Below are positions 10,457 through 19,702 of a stretch of 64,000 nt of DNA, piece after piece (positions within the stretch are counted from its first letter, which is position 1; each line of letters starts with the position of its first letter). The notes below the pieces were generated by a model, which was not told where the DNA came from, searched no databases, and worked only from the letters and a program-made list of their open reading frames with translations. Position numbers and translations under genes: made by a program. This stretch comes from Natronolimnobius baerhuensis (GTDB lineage Archaea; Halobacteriota; Halobacteria; Halobacteriales; Natrialbaceae): contig NZ_MWPH01000003.1 in NCBI RefSeq assembly GCF_002177135.1, positions 558,001 to 622,000 on the forward strand, read 5' to 3'.

Positions 10457-10542
10457 TAGACGGGGTCCATCGGTCTGGTCGACGAGATGGCGTCAGTTAC
10501 GCTGAATCAGAACGCGACCAGTATGACTGTGTTGTCGCTGAG

Positions 10543-11322
10543 TCAGGAGCGTGAGATCCAGCCGGACTTTCGCCCCTCGTCCGTAAGTGACCAGCGCTCT
10601 TCGTAGCCGTCCGCCCGATCTTGTACTTCGAGGACGACATCGAATAGCGACGAAAGCACCGAGACGATGGTCGCATCGTGTTCGACCGGCAAATGGCAGT
10701 GAAACATGCCGTCGGCGGCTGTCGTTCGGCCGGTGATCAGATGCAGAAAGGTGAACACGGTTTCTCTGTCGGACGCCTCGAGGAGTGGCAACAGTGAGTC
10801 GATGCCGACGCGCAGTTCGGCGGGTTCGAGGCCGTCGGCGTCAGTGTCGAAGAATTCAATTGCACTCGAGATAGCGATGCCGACGTCTGCGAGGGAGTCA
10901 ACGGTAACGCGTGCTGGGGCAACGGTCGAAGAGTTGGTCGTTGCTGTCGGCGCGGTGGCTGTCTCGGGGTGGGGGGGTGTGGATGGCGTGTCCGGGTCGG
11001 TCTCGTCTGCGGTCGGTGGTGACTGGTGGGCGGTGGTGCCGCGTGCGGGGGCGTCGTACGTGATGTGTCGGAACGTTGCGGGCGTTGAGTCTGCTCCGGG
11101 TGTGGGCCAGACCGCCTGACCGGTTGTCGAGACGGCGATGCGCCGTCGCAGAGTGTCAACACTGGATTCGTCTCCGAACAGTCGGCGACAGATGTCTCGA
11201 CGGTGGTCTGGTTGAAGCGAGCCGACGACGAGGACGCTCGCGCCGTCGTGTTTTAGCTGACGCAGTTTCGTCGTGAACCCCCCGTCGGTCGACGTATCGC
11301 CGCTGACTGGACCCGAGAACAT
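10543..11322 (-). CDS. DUF7504-like protein, partner of the CHAT protease
   Basis: 259 residues from the ATG at 11322. A longer frame exists upstream but is not family-like. Residues about 18-65 (KLRQLKHDGASVLVVGSLQ, CRRLFGD, RRRIAVSTTG) look like a nucleotide-binding-fold strand-helix unit without an intact Walker motif. A Pro/Thr-rich linker of about 50 residues follows. The C-terminal half (SAIEFFD, GLEPAELRVGIDSLLPLLE, FTFLHLITGR, MFHCHLPVEHD) matches what I remember of haloarchaeal DUF7504, often beside DUF7503 genes. That half resembles the fold used by RecA-like gas-vesicle or KaiC-like sensor proteins, but this is a guess. It is upstream of and same-strand with the CHAT gene, so it is probably its regulator or scaffold. 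Confidence 0.65.
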   Translation of the reverse strand: MFSGPVSGDTSTDGGFTTKLRQLKHDGASVLVVGSLQPDHRRDICRRLFGDESSVDTLRRRIAVSTTGQAVWPTPGADSTPATFRHITYDAPARGTTAHQSPPTADETDPDTPSTPPHPETATAPTATTNSSTVAPARVTVDSLADVGIAISSAIEFFDTDADGLEPAELRVGIDSLLPLLEASDRETVFTFLHLITGRTTAADGMFHCHLPVEHDATIVSVLSSLFDVVLEVQDRADGYEERWSLTDEGRKSGWISRS

Positions 11323-11472
11323 CAGTTGTATGATCAGAAAAGATGGCGTAATAAACATTAAACGTTCGGGTCTCTTGTCAGCGCCTGATACTGGTTCCCA
11401 GACAGCGCCGATCACGCTCGAGCGTTCTCACGAACCCCCGTTTGTGTCTCCTGTCTTGAGACGCGCTGTGGA

Positions 11473-12228
11473 CTAGTCGGCGGCGACGCCACCGTTGCCG
11501 ACGTACGACCGTGTTGCATCGACGAGCACCTGTCGGTAGCTACTCGAGTCGGGTTCGCGCGCGAGTTCCCGGAATCGGTGTTTGAACCCCTCGAAATCGA
11601 CCTCCGGGGCGTCGAGTGTGGCCGTGTGTGCGAGGTCATACAGTCGGTGATCAGTCTCAACGAGGTCGTGGCGCTCGGCGAGTGCGAGCGCGAACGCGGC
11701 GTTCACTGCCGTAATATCTGGATCCGCGCTTGCAGAGAGTCGCTCGAGGCCCGGGCGGGAGGCTGGGTCTGGTCGGTCCGCGATGGCGGCTGCGAGACTG
11801 GACTCGAGATAGGAGAGCAGTTTTTCGCCGGGGCCGACGGCGAGCGTGATGTCGTCGGCGTAGATGTCTTTCATGTGGTTGGCGATCTGGTAGCAGTGTG
11901 AGAGTTTGCGCCGCTCGACGGACTTGCCTGCGAGTGCGAGGTAGAGGACTTCCTCAATCGACTGGGTGTGGGAGGGGTGGTTCTGTTCGTGGCGAGCCAT
12001 GTGTGAGAACTCGTGGAGGGCGAGCTCGCGGGCCATCGCACTCGAGGCGGCCTGGTGGGAGATGTTCAGGACGTGGTGGTCGTCGTAGTGGGCGGCCCAG
12101 GTTCGTTCATCGGGGTTGTCGCGGAGATGGACGTAGACAGGCAGCGAGAGATCGTGTTCTGTTTCGAAGAGGTCCCGAGCGCCGAGAAATGGAGTTGTTG
12201 GGCCGGGCCCCTGTACGCGTATATCCAT
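11473..12228 (-). CDS. DUF5781-like putative zinc metalloprotease
   Basis: 251-residue haloarchaeal protein that I match to DUF5781. It contains a clear HExxH zinc-protease signature (LHEFSHMARHE, about residues 72-82) followed by EEVLYLALAGKS, where a downstream Glu could be the third ligand. No signal peptide or membrane segment is present, so it is intracellular. It is divergently placed from the aEF-2 gene, whose start lies 226 bases away. I recall this family next to the elongation factor gene in several haloarchaea, but the function is unknown. Peptidase activity is inferred only from the motif. Confidence 0.75.
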   Translation of the reverse strand: MDIRVQGPGPTTPFLGARDLFETEHDLSLPVYVHLRDNPDERTWAAHYDDHHVLNISHQAASSAMARELALHEFSHMARHEQNHPSHTQSIEEVLYLALAGKSVERRKLSHCYQIANHMKDIYADDITLAVGPGEKLLSYLESSLAAAIADRPDPASRPGLERLSASADPDITAVNAAFALALAERHDLVETDHRLYDLAHTATLDAPEVDFEGFKHRFRELAREPDSSSYRQVLVDATRSYVGNGGVAAD

Positions 12229-12453
12229 GGGTAGCTATACCAGGGGTTGGGGCTGTATGTCTTTTACGCCGGGTTGCACTTGCAGCGAGGGGTGGGTAGG
12301 TGGGTTGGTGGGTTCGGAGACAGCGCTGCTCGTTCTGTGCGTGGTGTTGTCTCACGCAAACTGGATATTCCAGCGTTCGAACCGGATTCTGTGTCATTTT
12401 CGGCGGCGACGAAACACTACCCTTTTGACCCCGCTACCGGTAACAGGGTATAT

Positions 12454-14640
12454 ATGGGCCGACGCAAGAAGATCGTCCAAGAGTGTGAACGGTTGATGGA
12501 CGAACCGGAGAACATCCGGAACATCGCCATCGCCGCTCACGTTGACCACGGAAAAACAACGCTTTCTGACAACCTCCTCGCGGGTGCGGGCATGATCTCG
12601 GATGAGACTGCCGGCGAACAGCTCGCGATGGACACGGAAGAAGACGAGCAGGAACGTGGGATTACCATCGACGCGGCAAACGTTTCGATGACCCACGAGT
12701 ACGAAGACACCAACCACCTGATCAACCTGATCGATACGCCGGGCCACGTCGACTTCGGTGGCGACGTGACGCGTGCGATGCGTGCAGTCGACGGTGCGCT
12801 CGTCGTCGTCGACGCTGTCGAGGGTGCCATGCCACAGACCGAAACGGTCCTGCGCCAGGCACTCCGCGAGGGCGTCAAGCCGACCCTGTTCATTAACAAG
12901 GTCGACCGCCTGATTTCGGAACTCCAGGAAGGACCAGAGGAGATGCAACAGCGTCTCGTCTCGGTCATCAACGACGTCAACGAACTCATCCGCGGCATGA
13001 CCGAGGATATGGACGACGTCGAAGATTGGACCGTCTCCGTCGAAGGCGGTACCGTCGGCTTCGGTTCTGCACTCTACAAGTGGGGTGTCTCCATGCCATC
13101 GATGCAGCGAACCGGGATGGACTTCGCTGAGATCATGGAACTCGAGCGCTCCGATAAGCGCCAGGAACTTCACGAGAAGACGCCGCTGTCGGATGTCGTC
13201 CTCGACATGGTCTGTGAGCACTTCCCGAACCCAGTCGACGCACAGCCACGTCGTATCCCACGTGTCTGGCGTGGTGACGCTGACTCCGAACTCGCAGACA
13301 CGATGCGTCTCGTCGACGAAGACGGCGAGGTCGTCTTCATGGTCACCGACATCGGGATGGACCCACACGCCGGTGAAATCGCCTCCGGTCGTGTCTTCTC
13401 GGGGTCCCTCGAGAAGGGTCAGGAGCTGTACGTCTCCGGGACCGCGGGCAAGAACCGCGTCCAGTCCGTCGGGATCTACATGGGTGGCGAGCGCGAGGAA
13501 GTTGAAGAGGTTCCCGCAGGGAACATCGCGGCCGTCACCGGCCTGCGCGATGCCATCGCCGGCTCGACTGTCTCCTCCGTCGAGATGACGCCGTTCGAGT
13601 CCATCGAGCACATCTCGGAGCCAGTCATTACGAAGTCCGTCGAGGCACAGAACATGGACGACCTGCCAAAGCTCATCGAGACGCTGCGCCAGGTCTCCAA
13701 GGAAGACCCAACGATCCAGATTACGATTAACGAGGACACTGGCGAGCACCTCATTTCGGGTCAGGGTGAGCTTCACCTCGAGGTCATCACGCAGCGTATC
13801 GAGAAGAACCAGGGGATTCCAGTCAACACTGGTGAGCCAATCGTTGTCTACCGCGAGCAGCCCCAGGAAGCAAGTCCAGAGGTCGAGGGTATCTCCCCGA
13901 ACCGCCACAACCGCTTCTACATCTCTATCCAGCCGATGACGAAAGACCTCGTCGAGACCATCCAGCTCGGCGAAGCCTCGATGGACATGCCAGAGCAGGA
14001 ACGCCGTGAAGCCCTGCAGGATGCTGGGATGGAGAAGGATACGTCCCAGAACGTCGAGCACATCCACGGGACCAACATCCTCATCGACGACACGAAGGGT
14101 ATCCAGCACCTGAACGAGACGATGGAACTCGTCATCGAAGGGTTCGAGGATGCACTGGACAACGGCCCGCTCGCAAATGAGCCAGTCCAGGGGACGCTTA
14201 TCCGCCTGCACGATGCCCGACTCCACGAGGACACCATCCACCGTGGCCCGGCACAGGTCATCCCCGCCACGCGTGAGGCACTTCACAACTCCCTGATCGA
14301 GGGTCGCATCAAGATGCTCGAGCCGATGCAGGACGTCCGTATCGACGTGCCAAACGACCACATGGGTGCCGCCTCCGGCGAGATCCAGGGTCGTCGTGGC
14401 CGCGTCGACGACATGTACCAGGAGGGTGACCTCATGGTTGTCGAGGGTATCGCACCCGTCGACGAACTGATTGGCTTCGCAAGCGACATCCGCTCTGCGA
14501 CCGAGGGTCGTGCCTCCTGGAATACGGAGAACGCCGGCTTCGAGGTCATGTCCGACTCGCTCCAGCGCGAGAAGATCATGGAGATCCGCGAGCGCAAGGG
14601 CATGAAGCTCGAACTCCCAGAGCGCATCCAGTATATCTAA
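12454..14640 (+). CDS. fusA: Translation elongation factor aEF-2
   Basis: GTPase that translocates the ribosome (728 residues, the normal length). G1 is AHVDHGKTT, switch I has ERGITI, G3 DTPGHVDF and G4 NKVD. The tip loop of domain IV holds the diphthamide histidine in [11 protein letters not shown] (about His596), a hallmark of archaeal and eukaryal EF-2. The start at 12454 ([18 protein letters not shown]) was chosen because it is the conserved N-terminus; the in-frame extension back to 12247 is unlike the family. The gene stands alone, with a T-tract 27 bases after its stop. Confidence 0.98.
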   Translation: MGRRKKIVQECERLMDEPENIRNIAIAAHVDHGKTTLSDNLLAGAGMISDETAGEQLAMDTEEDEQERGITIDAANVSMTHEYEDTNHLINLIDTPGHVDFGGDVTRAMRAVDGALVVVDAVEGAMPQTETVLRQALREGVKPTLFINKVDRLISELQEGPEEMQQRLVSVINDVNELIRGMTEDMDDVEDWTVSVEGGTVGFGSALYKWGVSMPSMQRTGMDFAEIMELERSDKRQELHEKTPLSDVVLDMVCEHFPNPVDAQPRRIPRVWRGDADSELADTMRLVDEDGEVVFMVTDIGMDPHAGEIASGRVFSGSLEKGQELYVSGTAGKNRVQSVGIYMGGEREEVEEVPAGNIAAVTGLRDAIAGSTVSSVEMTPFESIEHISEPVITKSVEAQNMDDLPKLIETLRQVSKEDPTIQITINEDTGEHLISGQGELHLEVITQRIEKNQGIPVNTGEPIVVYREQPQEASPEVEGISPNRHNRFYISIQPMTKDLVETIQLGEASMDMPEQERREALQDAGMEKDTSQNVEHIHGTNILIDDTKGIQHLNETMELVIEGFEDALDNGPLANEPVQGTLIRLHDARLHEDTIHRGPAQVIPATREALHNSLIEGRIKMLEPMQDVRIDVPNDHMGAASGEIQGRRGRVDDMYQEGDLMVVEGIAPVDELIGFASDIRSATEGRASWNTENAGFEVMSDSLQREKIMEIRERKGMKLELPERIQYI

Positions 14641-15057
14641 GCAGTCGCCGTCTCGAGCGGTATCGCGTTTTTTCTTTCGAAACACTTGACAGCGCCAGCG
14701 ATATACGAAACAGAGACACGCCTGTGCGTAAGAAGTGAGTGTCAGTTCGACGCGTCGTCACTGCGCCGAAAATGGCTGGTGAATCACGCCAGCCATCGAC
14801 GATACGTTCACGTGTATTGCAAGCCCCGGCGCGTGGCCTGCATGTTGATTGATTCCAGTGTGACACATAATGCTATTCGAAGGAAAGCCGACTCTCACTC
14901 AGTGAGCTATGTCTTCGACTTAGAACCCTCTGTCTTATCGAATACTCATCTACTCGAGAGTGTCTATCTCGAGTACTGCTCTCGTCGTCTTTGACGCACT
15001 CTGTACGTGCAACGCGACTCGTTCTCGAGAATAGATACGATACGAAAACTGCGGTGA
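14641..15057. other. Gene-free gap between convergent aEF-2 and serS
   Basis: About 417 bases without a reading frame that I believe. It holds a T6 terminator near 14668. At 14772-14796 there is a perfect 8-base inverted repeat (ATGGCTGG … CCAGCCAT, 9-base loop). Lower-GC DNA makes up the rest. No tRNA or known RNA was recognised. A 102-codon open frame on the plus strand has unusual Cys/His/Arg composition and was judged spurious. Confidence 0.5.
14668..14677 (+). terminator. T-tract terminator after aEF-2
   Basis: Six consecutive T followed by C and three T begin 27 bases after the aEF-2 stop codon, a typical haloarchaeal transcription stop. Confidence 0.5.
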
Positions 15058-16437
15058 CTACTCGCGCTCGCCGGCACCGAGTGCTGCTTCGCCGACCTTC
15101 TCGTGGCCTTCGATGACTTCCTGATCGCCCATGTACGGTTGCAGGGCTTCGGGAATCGCGACGGTGCCGTCCTCGTTCTGGTAGTACTCGAGAATAGCAA
15201 CCATCACGCGTGGAATTGCAAGCCCTGAGGCGTTCAGGGTGTGCAGATACTCAGCGGATTCGTGGCGCTCGGGTCGGTAGCGCAGGCCGGCACGACGAGC
15301 CTGGAAGTCCTCGAAGTTCGACGCCGAGGAAACCTCGAGCCAGCGGCCGCCCTGTTCTGGGCCGTCGTCCATGTCGTCGCCGGGTGCCCAGACCTCGATA
15401 TCGTAAGTCTTCGCGCTCGCAAAGGTGAGATCGCCGGTACAGAGTTCGAGAATGCGGTAAGGAAGTCCGAGTTCCTGGAGGACGACTTCGGCTTCCTCGA
15501 GGAGGCCCTCGAGGCGGTCGTAGCTCTCGTCGGGTTCGACGAAGTTGACGAGTTCGACCTTGTTGAACTGGTGGACGCGGACGATGCCACGGGTTTCGGT
15601 GCCGTGCTCGCCGGCCTCGCGCCGGAAGTTTGGCGTGTAGGCCTGATGTTTGAGTGGGAGGTCGTCAGTGAGGAGAATGTCATCGGCGTACATGTTGGTG
15701 ACGGGAACCTCTGCAGTCGGGCAGAGCCAGAGGTCTTCGTCGTCGTACTCCTCGTCGTTGCTGCCGCCGAGTCGGTAGGCATCGTCGACGAACTTGGGGA
15801 ACTGGCCGGTGCCACGCATTGAGGCGCTCTTGACCGGAACGGGCGGGAAGACGTCGACGTAGTCTTGCTCGCGATGAATGTCCATCATGAACTGGACTAA
15901 GGCGTGCTCGAGTCGCGCGCCGTCGCCTTTGAGGAAGTAAAAGCCGGAGCCGGTCGTCTTGGCGGCGCGTTCCTCGTCGATGATGTCCATTTCCTCGCCG
16001 AGTTCGTAGTGGGGCGTCACGTCCTCGGGCACGTCACGCAGGTCGTCGAAGCCCCAGCGTCGATCTTCCTCGTTGTGGCGCTCGTCGACACCGAGTGGGA
16101 CGCTCTCGTGAGGGATCTGTGGAACCTCGAGCATGCGCTCTTGGAGTTCGTCCTGCAGGTCGGCCGCTTCGTCTTCGACCTCCTCGATCTGGTCTTTGAG
16201 CTCCTGTGATTGCTCGATTGCTTCGTCTTTTTCCTCCCGTTTGCCCTCAGAAACGAGTGTGCCGATTTTCTTGGTGATCTCGTTGCGCTCGTGGCGCAGT
16301 TCATCGCCGCGGGCTTTCAACTCACGCCAGCGTTCGTCAATCTCGAGAAGTTCGTCAAGGTCGACGTCGGCACCCCGGTTGTCCAGTGCGTCGCGTACCT
16401 CGTCGGCATTCTCGCGTACGTAGGTCCGATCAAGCAT
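15058..16437 (-). CDS. serS: Seryl-tRNA synthetase
   Basis: Class II aminoacyl-tRNA synthetase charging tRNA-Ser (459 residues). The N-terminal 110 residues form the long helical coiled-coil arm (ELKARGDELRHERNEITKKIG). Class II motif 2 is in TPNFRREAGEHGTETRGIVRVHQF and motif 3 in the C-terminal GLAIPRVMVAILEYYQ region. It is the common, not the methanogen-type, enzyme. The start at 16437 (MLDRTYVREN) is the conserved N-terminus. It is convergent with aEF-2 and divergent from the PhoU/TrkA-C gene. Confidence 0.97.
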   Translation of the reverse strand: MLDRTYVRENADEVRDALDNRGADVDLDELLEIDERWRELKARGDELRHERNEITKKIGTLVSEGKREEKDEAIEQSQELKDQIEEVEDEAADLQDELQERMLEVPQIPHESVPLGVDERHNEEDRRWGFDDLRDVPEDVTPHYELGEEMDIIDEERAAKTTGSGFYFLKGDGARLEHALVQFMMDIHREQDYVDVFPPVPVKSASMRGTGQFPKFVDDAYRLGGSNDEEYDDEDLWLCPTAEVPVTNMYADDILLTDDLPLKHQAYTPNFRREAGEHGTETRGIVRVHQFNKVELVNFVEPDESYDRLEGLLEEAEVVLQELGLPYRILELCTGDLTFASAKTYDIEVWAPGDDMDDGPEQGGRWLEVSSASNFEDFQARRAGLRYRPERHESAEYLHTLNASGLAIPRVMVAILEYYQNEDGTVAIPEALQPYMGDQEVIEGHEKVGEAALGAGERE

Positions 16438-16559
16438 TGCTCGAGGCTTCAGTACGGCCGTCCAAAACCGTATCGGAAGGTGACCGCGAGTGAGACCAGC
16501 GCGCGATGAGAGCCGGGACACGGGAAATGTTTTTTCGTGTCGGGGGAAGTGGGGTTCGT

Positions 16560-17768
16560 ATGGACCCGCTCGAGGGCGAAGCACCGTCGGCACCGATCAG
16601 GTACGAGCCCGTCAACGTCAAAGACGTGCTCGTCGAGATGAAAGACACCGCAGAGCTGTTGATCGACCTGTCGTACTCTGCCGTCTTGCACTCGAGCGAG
16701 GAGATCGCCCGCGAGGTGCTTCGCCTCGAGGGGCGGATGGACGAACTCGAGATGCGCGCGCGGATGGGCTTGATGATGGCCGTTCGCAGCCCGGACGACG
16801 CCGAGCAACTCGCGCCCGTCCTTGGGATCGTCACGGCGGCTGATGACATCAGCGACGCCGCAGGCGACATTGCGAAGGTCGTTCTCGAGGATATCGGCTT
16901 GCCGGAGGCGATGCGTGCAGCGCTGCCGGAGGCCGTCGAAACGCTCGTTCGCGGGGTTGTCGTCGGCGACTCCGAGTACGTCGACCGACCGCTTGCAGAG
17001 ATCGACCTCGAGTCAGAAACTGGCGTACGTGTCATCGCGCTTCGGCGCGGAGACGAGTGGTTGCTCAATCCCGGCCCGGAGACGGCAATTCGTGCGGACG
17101 ACGTGGCACTGCTGCGCGGGCCGGACGTCTCGATTAGTGAGGTCTACGAGACGCTGACTGGTGACCCCTACGAAGCGCCATCCGTCGAGGCGCCGGATAT
17201 CGAGGATCTCGAGCGCGCGGTCGACACGATTGTCCACATGAAGAACCTCTCGGAGTTGGCGGTCGACCTCGCCTACAGCGCCGTGTTGTTCGACAGCGAA
17301 CCGCTGGCCGAGGAGGTTCGCAATCTCGAGGTCGAAGTCGACGCGCTGGAGTCGCGCTTCGAGGCGTGGACGCTGCGTGCGGCGGCTGACGCGCCTGACC
17401 CGGTTGTGCTTCGCGGGCTAATTCACCTGGGCAGTGCCACGGAGGTCATCAGCGACGCGGCAATCGACATTAGCGAGGGTGTCCTGCGCGAAATCGACGT
17501 CCATCCGGTCGTCCAGATGGCCGTCGAAGAGAGCGACGAAATCATTACGCGCGTTGCAATCGAATCGGGCAGCGATCTCGATGGCGCTGCGATTGTCGGC
17601 GGCGTTCCGGATACGGAGACGACGATGTCGGTGATCGCAATTCGCCGTCCCGAAGAGGGCTGGTTGTTAGTTGGCGATGCCGACGCCGAAATCCGAAGCG
17701 GGGATGTCCTCATTGCAAAAGGAACGCGAACGGCTGCAGGCGCGTTCGACGATCTCTCACAGCCCTGA
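16560..17768 (+). CDS. Duplicated PhoU / TrkA-C regulatory protein
   Basis: 402 residues built as an internal duplication: helical PhoU-like unit (about 14-120), TrkA-C/RCK-C unit (about 130-195), then a second PhoU-like (about 210-310) and a second TrkA-C unit (about 320-395). The repeats show in paired motifs such as ELLIDLSYSAVLHSSEEIAREV with ELAVDLAYSAVLFDSEPLAEEV, and VIALRRGDEWLL with VIAIRRPEEGWLL. TrkA-C domains bind small ligands and gate ion transporters. Proteins of this type often sit beside MgtE genes in haloarchaea, as here. I infer a regulator of magnesium or potassium transport. It has no membrane segment. The start at 16560 is preferred over 16506 by domain fit. Confidence 0.85.
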   Translation: MDPLEGEAPSAPIRYEPVNVKDVLVEMKDTAELLIDLSYSAVLHSSEEIAREVLRLEGRMDELEMRARMGLMMAVRSPDDAEQLAPVLGIVTAADDISDAAGDIAKVVLEDIGLPEAMRAALPEAVETLVRGVVVGDSEYVDRPLAEIDLESETGVRVIALRRGDEWLLNPGPETAIRADDVALLRGPDVSISEVYETLTGDPYEAPSVEAPDIEDLERAVDTIVHMKNLSELAVDLAYSAVLFDSEPLAEEVRNLEVEVDALESRFEAWTLRAAADAPDPVVLRGLIHLGSATEVISDAAIDISEGVLREIDVHPVVQMAVEESDEIITRVAIESGSDLDGAAIVGGVPDTETTMSVIAIRRPEEGWLLVGDADAEIRSGDVLIAKGTRTAAGAFDDLSQP

Positions 17769-17800
17769 GAGACGGTTCGATTCGGTGCGTGTTCTGACGC

Positions 17801-18019
17801 TCACTCGAGTGAGGCGAGTACCGTCCCAACGAGTTCGAGGTAGCCAACTGTCGCGAGGGCAACGATGATGAGCGCAAGCGAAAGCGGCACGAGCGTCCGC
17901 AAACGCCATCGAAGCCGTGATCCTGAGGGGAGGTGTTCTCGAGCGCCAACGCGGATGGTGTGACGAAGCTGAATCAGTGCCTGTGCCATCGAGATGGCGA
18001 TAGTCAGTGTGCCAGTCAT
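17801..18019 (-). CDS. Small membrane protein of unknown function
   Basis: 72 residues with a basic middle (SRLRWRLRTL) and one C-terminal hydrophobic segment (VPLSLALIIVALATVGYLEL). It lies in the 430-base gap between the TrkA-C gene and the first MgtE half gene, on the MgtE strand. I do not recognise a family. Composition and the membrane segment favour a real gene, but it could be chance; overlapping frames on both strands are clearly shadows. Confidence 0.4.
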   Translation of the reverse strand: MTGTLTIAISMAQALIQLRHTIRVGAREHLPSGSRLRWRLRTLVPLSLALIIVALATVGYLELVGTVLASLE

Positions 18020-18197
18020 CGCTGTCCTTGCTGTGCCTGCAGTGGCTGGTGGTGGGAGCTGGTGGACGTGTTCGAAAGCCGGGTGCGTGCCATATCACGA
18101 CGGCCACGTCGTGACACTTGAAACTCAGTCAGACGCTCGACAGACGTGGCGCTGACGCTCCAGAATGTGGCCTCGAGAAGTCCTGAATCCCTCTGCG

Positions 18198-18779
18198 TTA
18201 GAAGTTGAGGACGGCTGCCGAGACGCCGATGAAGATGACCATGCCAAAGACGTCGACAACGTTGGTGACGATTGGAATCGTTGTGTCGTCGGGATCGATC
18301 CCCAGCCGGTAGGAGCCGTAGGTCGCGGCGAAACTGAAGACGATGGCGATCACGGCGACGGACATGCCACTGACCAGCGAGATGAACAGCAGCGTAGAGA
18401 GGGCAATCGGCGTATCGAAGATGAGTACGCCGAGTGCGTACGCGCCGATCCCAAGTGCGGTAAAGATCGTCGCTGCTAACGCCAAGATTGCGATGACGTT
18501 TGCCCACAGCACCCGATCCGTCGGATCGAGTTTTGTCGTCCCCAGGTGGAATCGAGTCGAGAGTCGGGAGCTCAAAATCGCGCCCAGATTCCCGCCCATA
18601 TCGACCATCGTCGGCACCATCACCGCAAGAATCGCGAACTCCCCTAACATCTCTTCGGCCTCCTCGAGCGTGATGCCGGCCCAGAGGACGATGATCGAGA
18701 GGACGATCAACAGTGGGAACATATTGCCGACGATTGATTTCCACTCCCACGTCCCGAGCGAGCCCTGTGGAACGACCAT
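18198..18779 (-). CDS. MgtE-type magnesium transporter, membrane half-protein 2
   Basis: 193 residues made only of the MgtE membrane domain (about five helices), without the cytosolic N and CBS domains. The diagnostic stretch VMVPTMVDMGGNLGAILSSRLSTRFHLG corresponds to the pore region and the conserved GGN. The C-terminal IPIVTNVVDVFGMVIF carries the Asp that lines the ion path in MgtE. Its ATG shares one base with the stop of the preceding half gene, so the two are translated together and probably form a heteromeric channel. Magnesium is the expected ion. Confidence 0.88.
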   Translation of the reverse strand: MVVPQGSLGTWEWKSIVGNMFPLLIVLSIIVLWAGITLEEAEEMLGEFAILAVMVPTMVDMGGNLGAILSSRLSTRFHLGTTKLDPTDRVLWANVIAILALAATIFTALGIGAYALGVLIFDTPIALSTLLFISLVSGMSVAVIAIVFSFAATYGSYRLGIDPDDTTIPIVTNVVDVFGMVIFIGVSAAVLNF

Positions 18780-19348
18780 TAGACGAGCACCTCCACGAGG
18801 CCAATCGAGAACAGCATGAACAGCATGCCGAAGATGTCACCCAGCGTCGTCACAATGGGGCCGACGAGATTGTCGGGATCGTAGCCGTGCTTGTAGCCGG
18901 CGAAGATCAGCGTGAGCAGGCCGAAGATGAGGATCACTGACGTGAGAACGCCCGCGATCAGCATGATACCGACGAGTTCGTACAGTGCAGCGACCTCCCA
19001 GCCGATGACGAGCAGTGCAAGCCAGGTGAGCACGCCGATGACAATCGAGATTCCAATTCCGTTTATAAACGACGCCAGCACCGCGTTGATAAGCCGTTCG
19101 TCCCGTTCGAACGTCGGCTCGATCAGTCCCTGGTGAAGCCCACTCGAGATCCGACCGCCGAGTGCGCCGTAGACGTTACCCCGCGTTGCGAGAAAGACGG
19201 GCACCATCACGAGTAACCCGGGAAATCGTTCGACGCTCTCGAGAATGCTCTCGAGGACGAGTCCAGCGAACAATCCGCCCCCGAGTGCGATCACCAACAC
19301 CGGGAGTGCTTCGCGATAGATCGACCACACGTCGCCCCGAACGCTCAT
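18779..19348 (-). CDS. MgtE-type magnesium transporter, membrane half-protein 1
   Basis: 189 residues, again only the MgtE membrane domain: VMVPVFLATRGNVYGALGGRISSGLHQG near the N-terminus and IVTTLGDIFGMLFML at the C-terminus. It is a paralogue of the next gene, with which it overlaps by one base. The pair probably assembles as one transporter without the magnesium-sensing gate, so regulation may come from the nearby TrkA-C protein. The ATG at 19348 faces the oppositely directed mgtE gene at 19689. Confidence 0.88.
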   Translation of the reverse strand: MSVRGDVWSIYREALPVLVIALGGGLFAGLVLESILESVERFPGLLVMVPVFLATRGNVYGALGGRISSGLHQGLIEPTFERDERLINAVLASFINGIGISIVIGVLTWLALLVIGWEVAALYELVGIMLIAGVLTSVILIFGLLTLIFAGYKHGYDPDNLVGPIVTTLGDIFGMLFMLFSIGLVEVLV

Positions 19349-19537
19349 ATCAGTGAATCACTCAGTCGCCTGTTAAACGTATGGGTCGCGTCCATCGATA
19401 TCGGCGGCGTCGTCTTTCGGTTTCGTTGGCACTCCCCACGACACTATCTCGCACGTTCGACCATACCATGGTAATTGAATTCGTTGTTAGTCCCAAAGGA
19501 GAAGTATTTTTAGACAGGACTAAACATCGGCTCGTGT

Positions 19538-19702
19538 ATGCTGTATTCCAACCACAGCAGTTCACTTCGCATCGATACGACCAGCAATGACGCACGCGAG
19601 CGACTGCCGACGCTCGAGGAAGTAGTGCTCGATCTTCTCGAGGGCGAATTTGCCGGCGTGATCCGCTCACACATTCGAGGTGAGGTGTATGGGGGCTGCT
19701 AG
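19538..19702 (+). CDS. Possible 54-residue upstream ORF before mgtE
   Basis: An ATG at 19538 follows a TATA-like tatttttag element (about 19505) at leaderless distance, and opens a 54-codon frame with sensible haloarchaeal composition (LPTLEEVVLDLLEGEFAGVI). It ends inside the next gene, 14 bases past its ATG. It may be a leader ORF translated before mgtE, or the relic of a longer mgtE N-terminus put out of frame. No family was recognised. Confidence 0.3.
   Translation: MLYSNHSSSLRIDTTSNDARERLPTLEEVVLDLLEGEFAGVIRSHIRGEVYGGC

Noticed and set aside
10706-11119. Plus-strand frame opposite the DUF7504-like gene
   Set aside because: Ser/Val/Gly-rich antisense shadow of the coding strand.
12247-12453. 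69-codon N-terminal extension of aEF-2
   Set aside because: The aEF-2 family begins at MGRRKK; the extension has an odd Cys/Val/Phe composition and is probably the untranslated promoter region.
14686-14994. 102-codon plus-strand frame in the aEF-2/serS gap
   Set aside because: Rich in Cys, His, Tyr and Arg with none of the acidic bias of the genome, and no promoter at a sensible distance.
17757-18107. 116-codon minus-strand frame over the small membrane gene
   Set aside because: His/Arg/Ser/Pro composition typical of a shadow frame.
19381-19590. 69-codon plus-strand frame before mgtE
   Set aside because: Very Arg-rich start and it runs through the promoter-like DNA; likely spurious.
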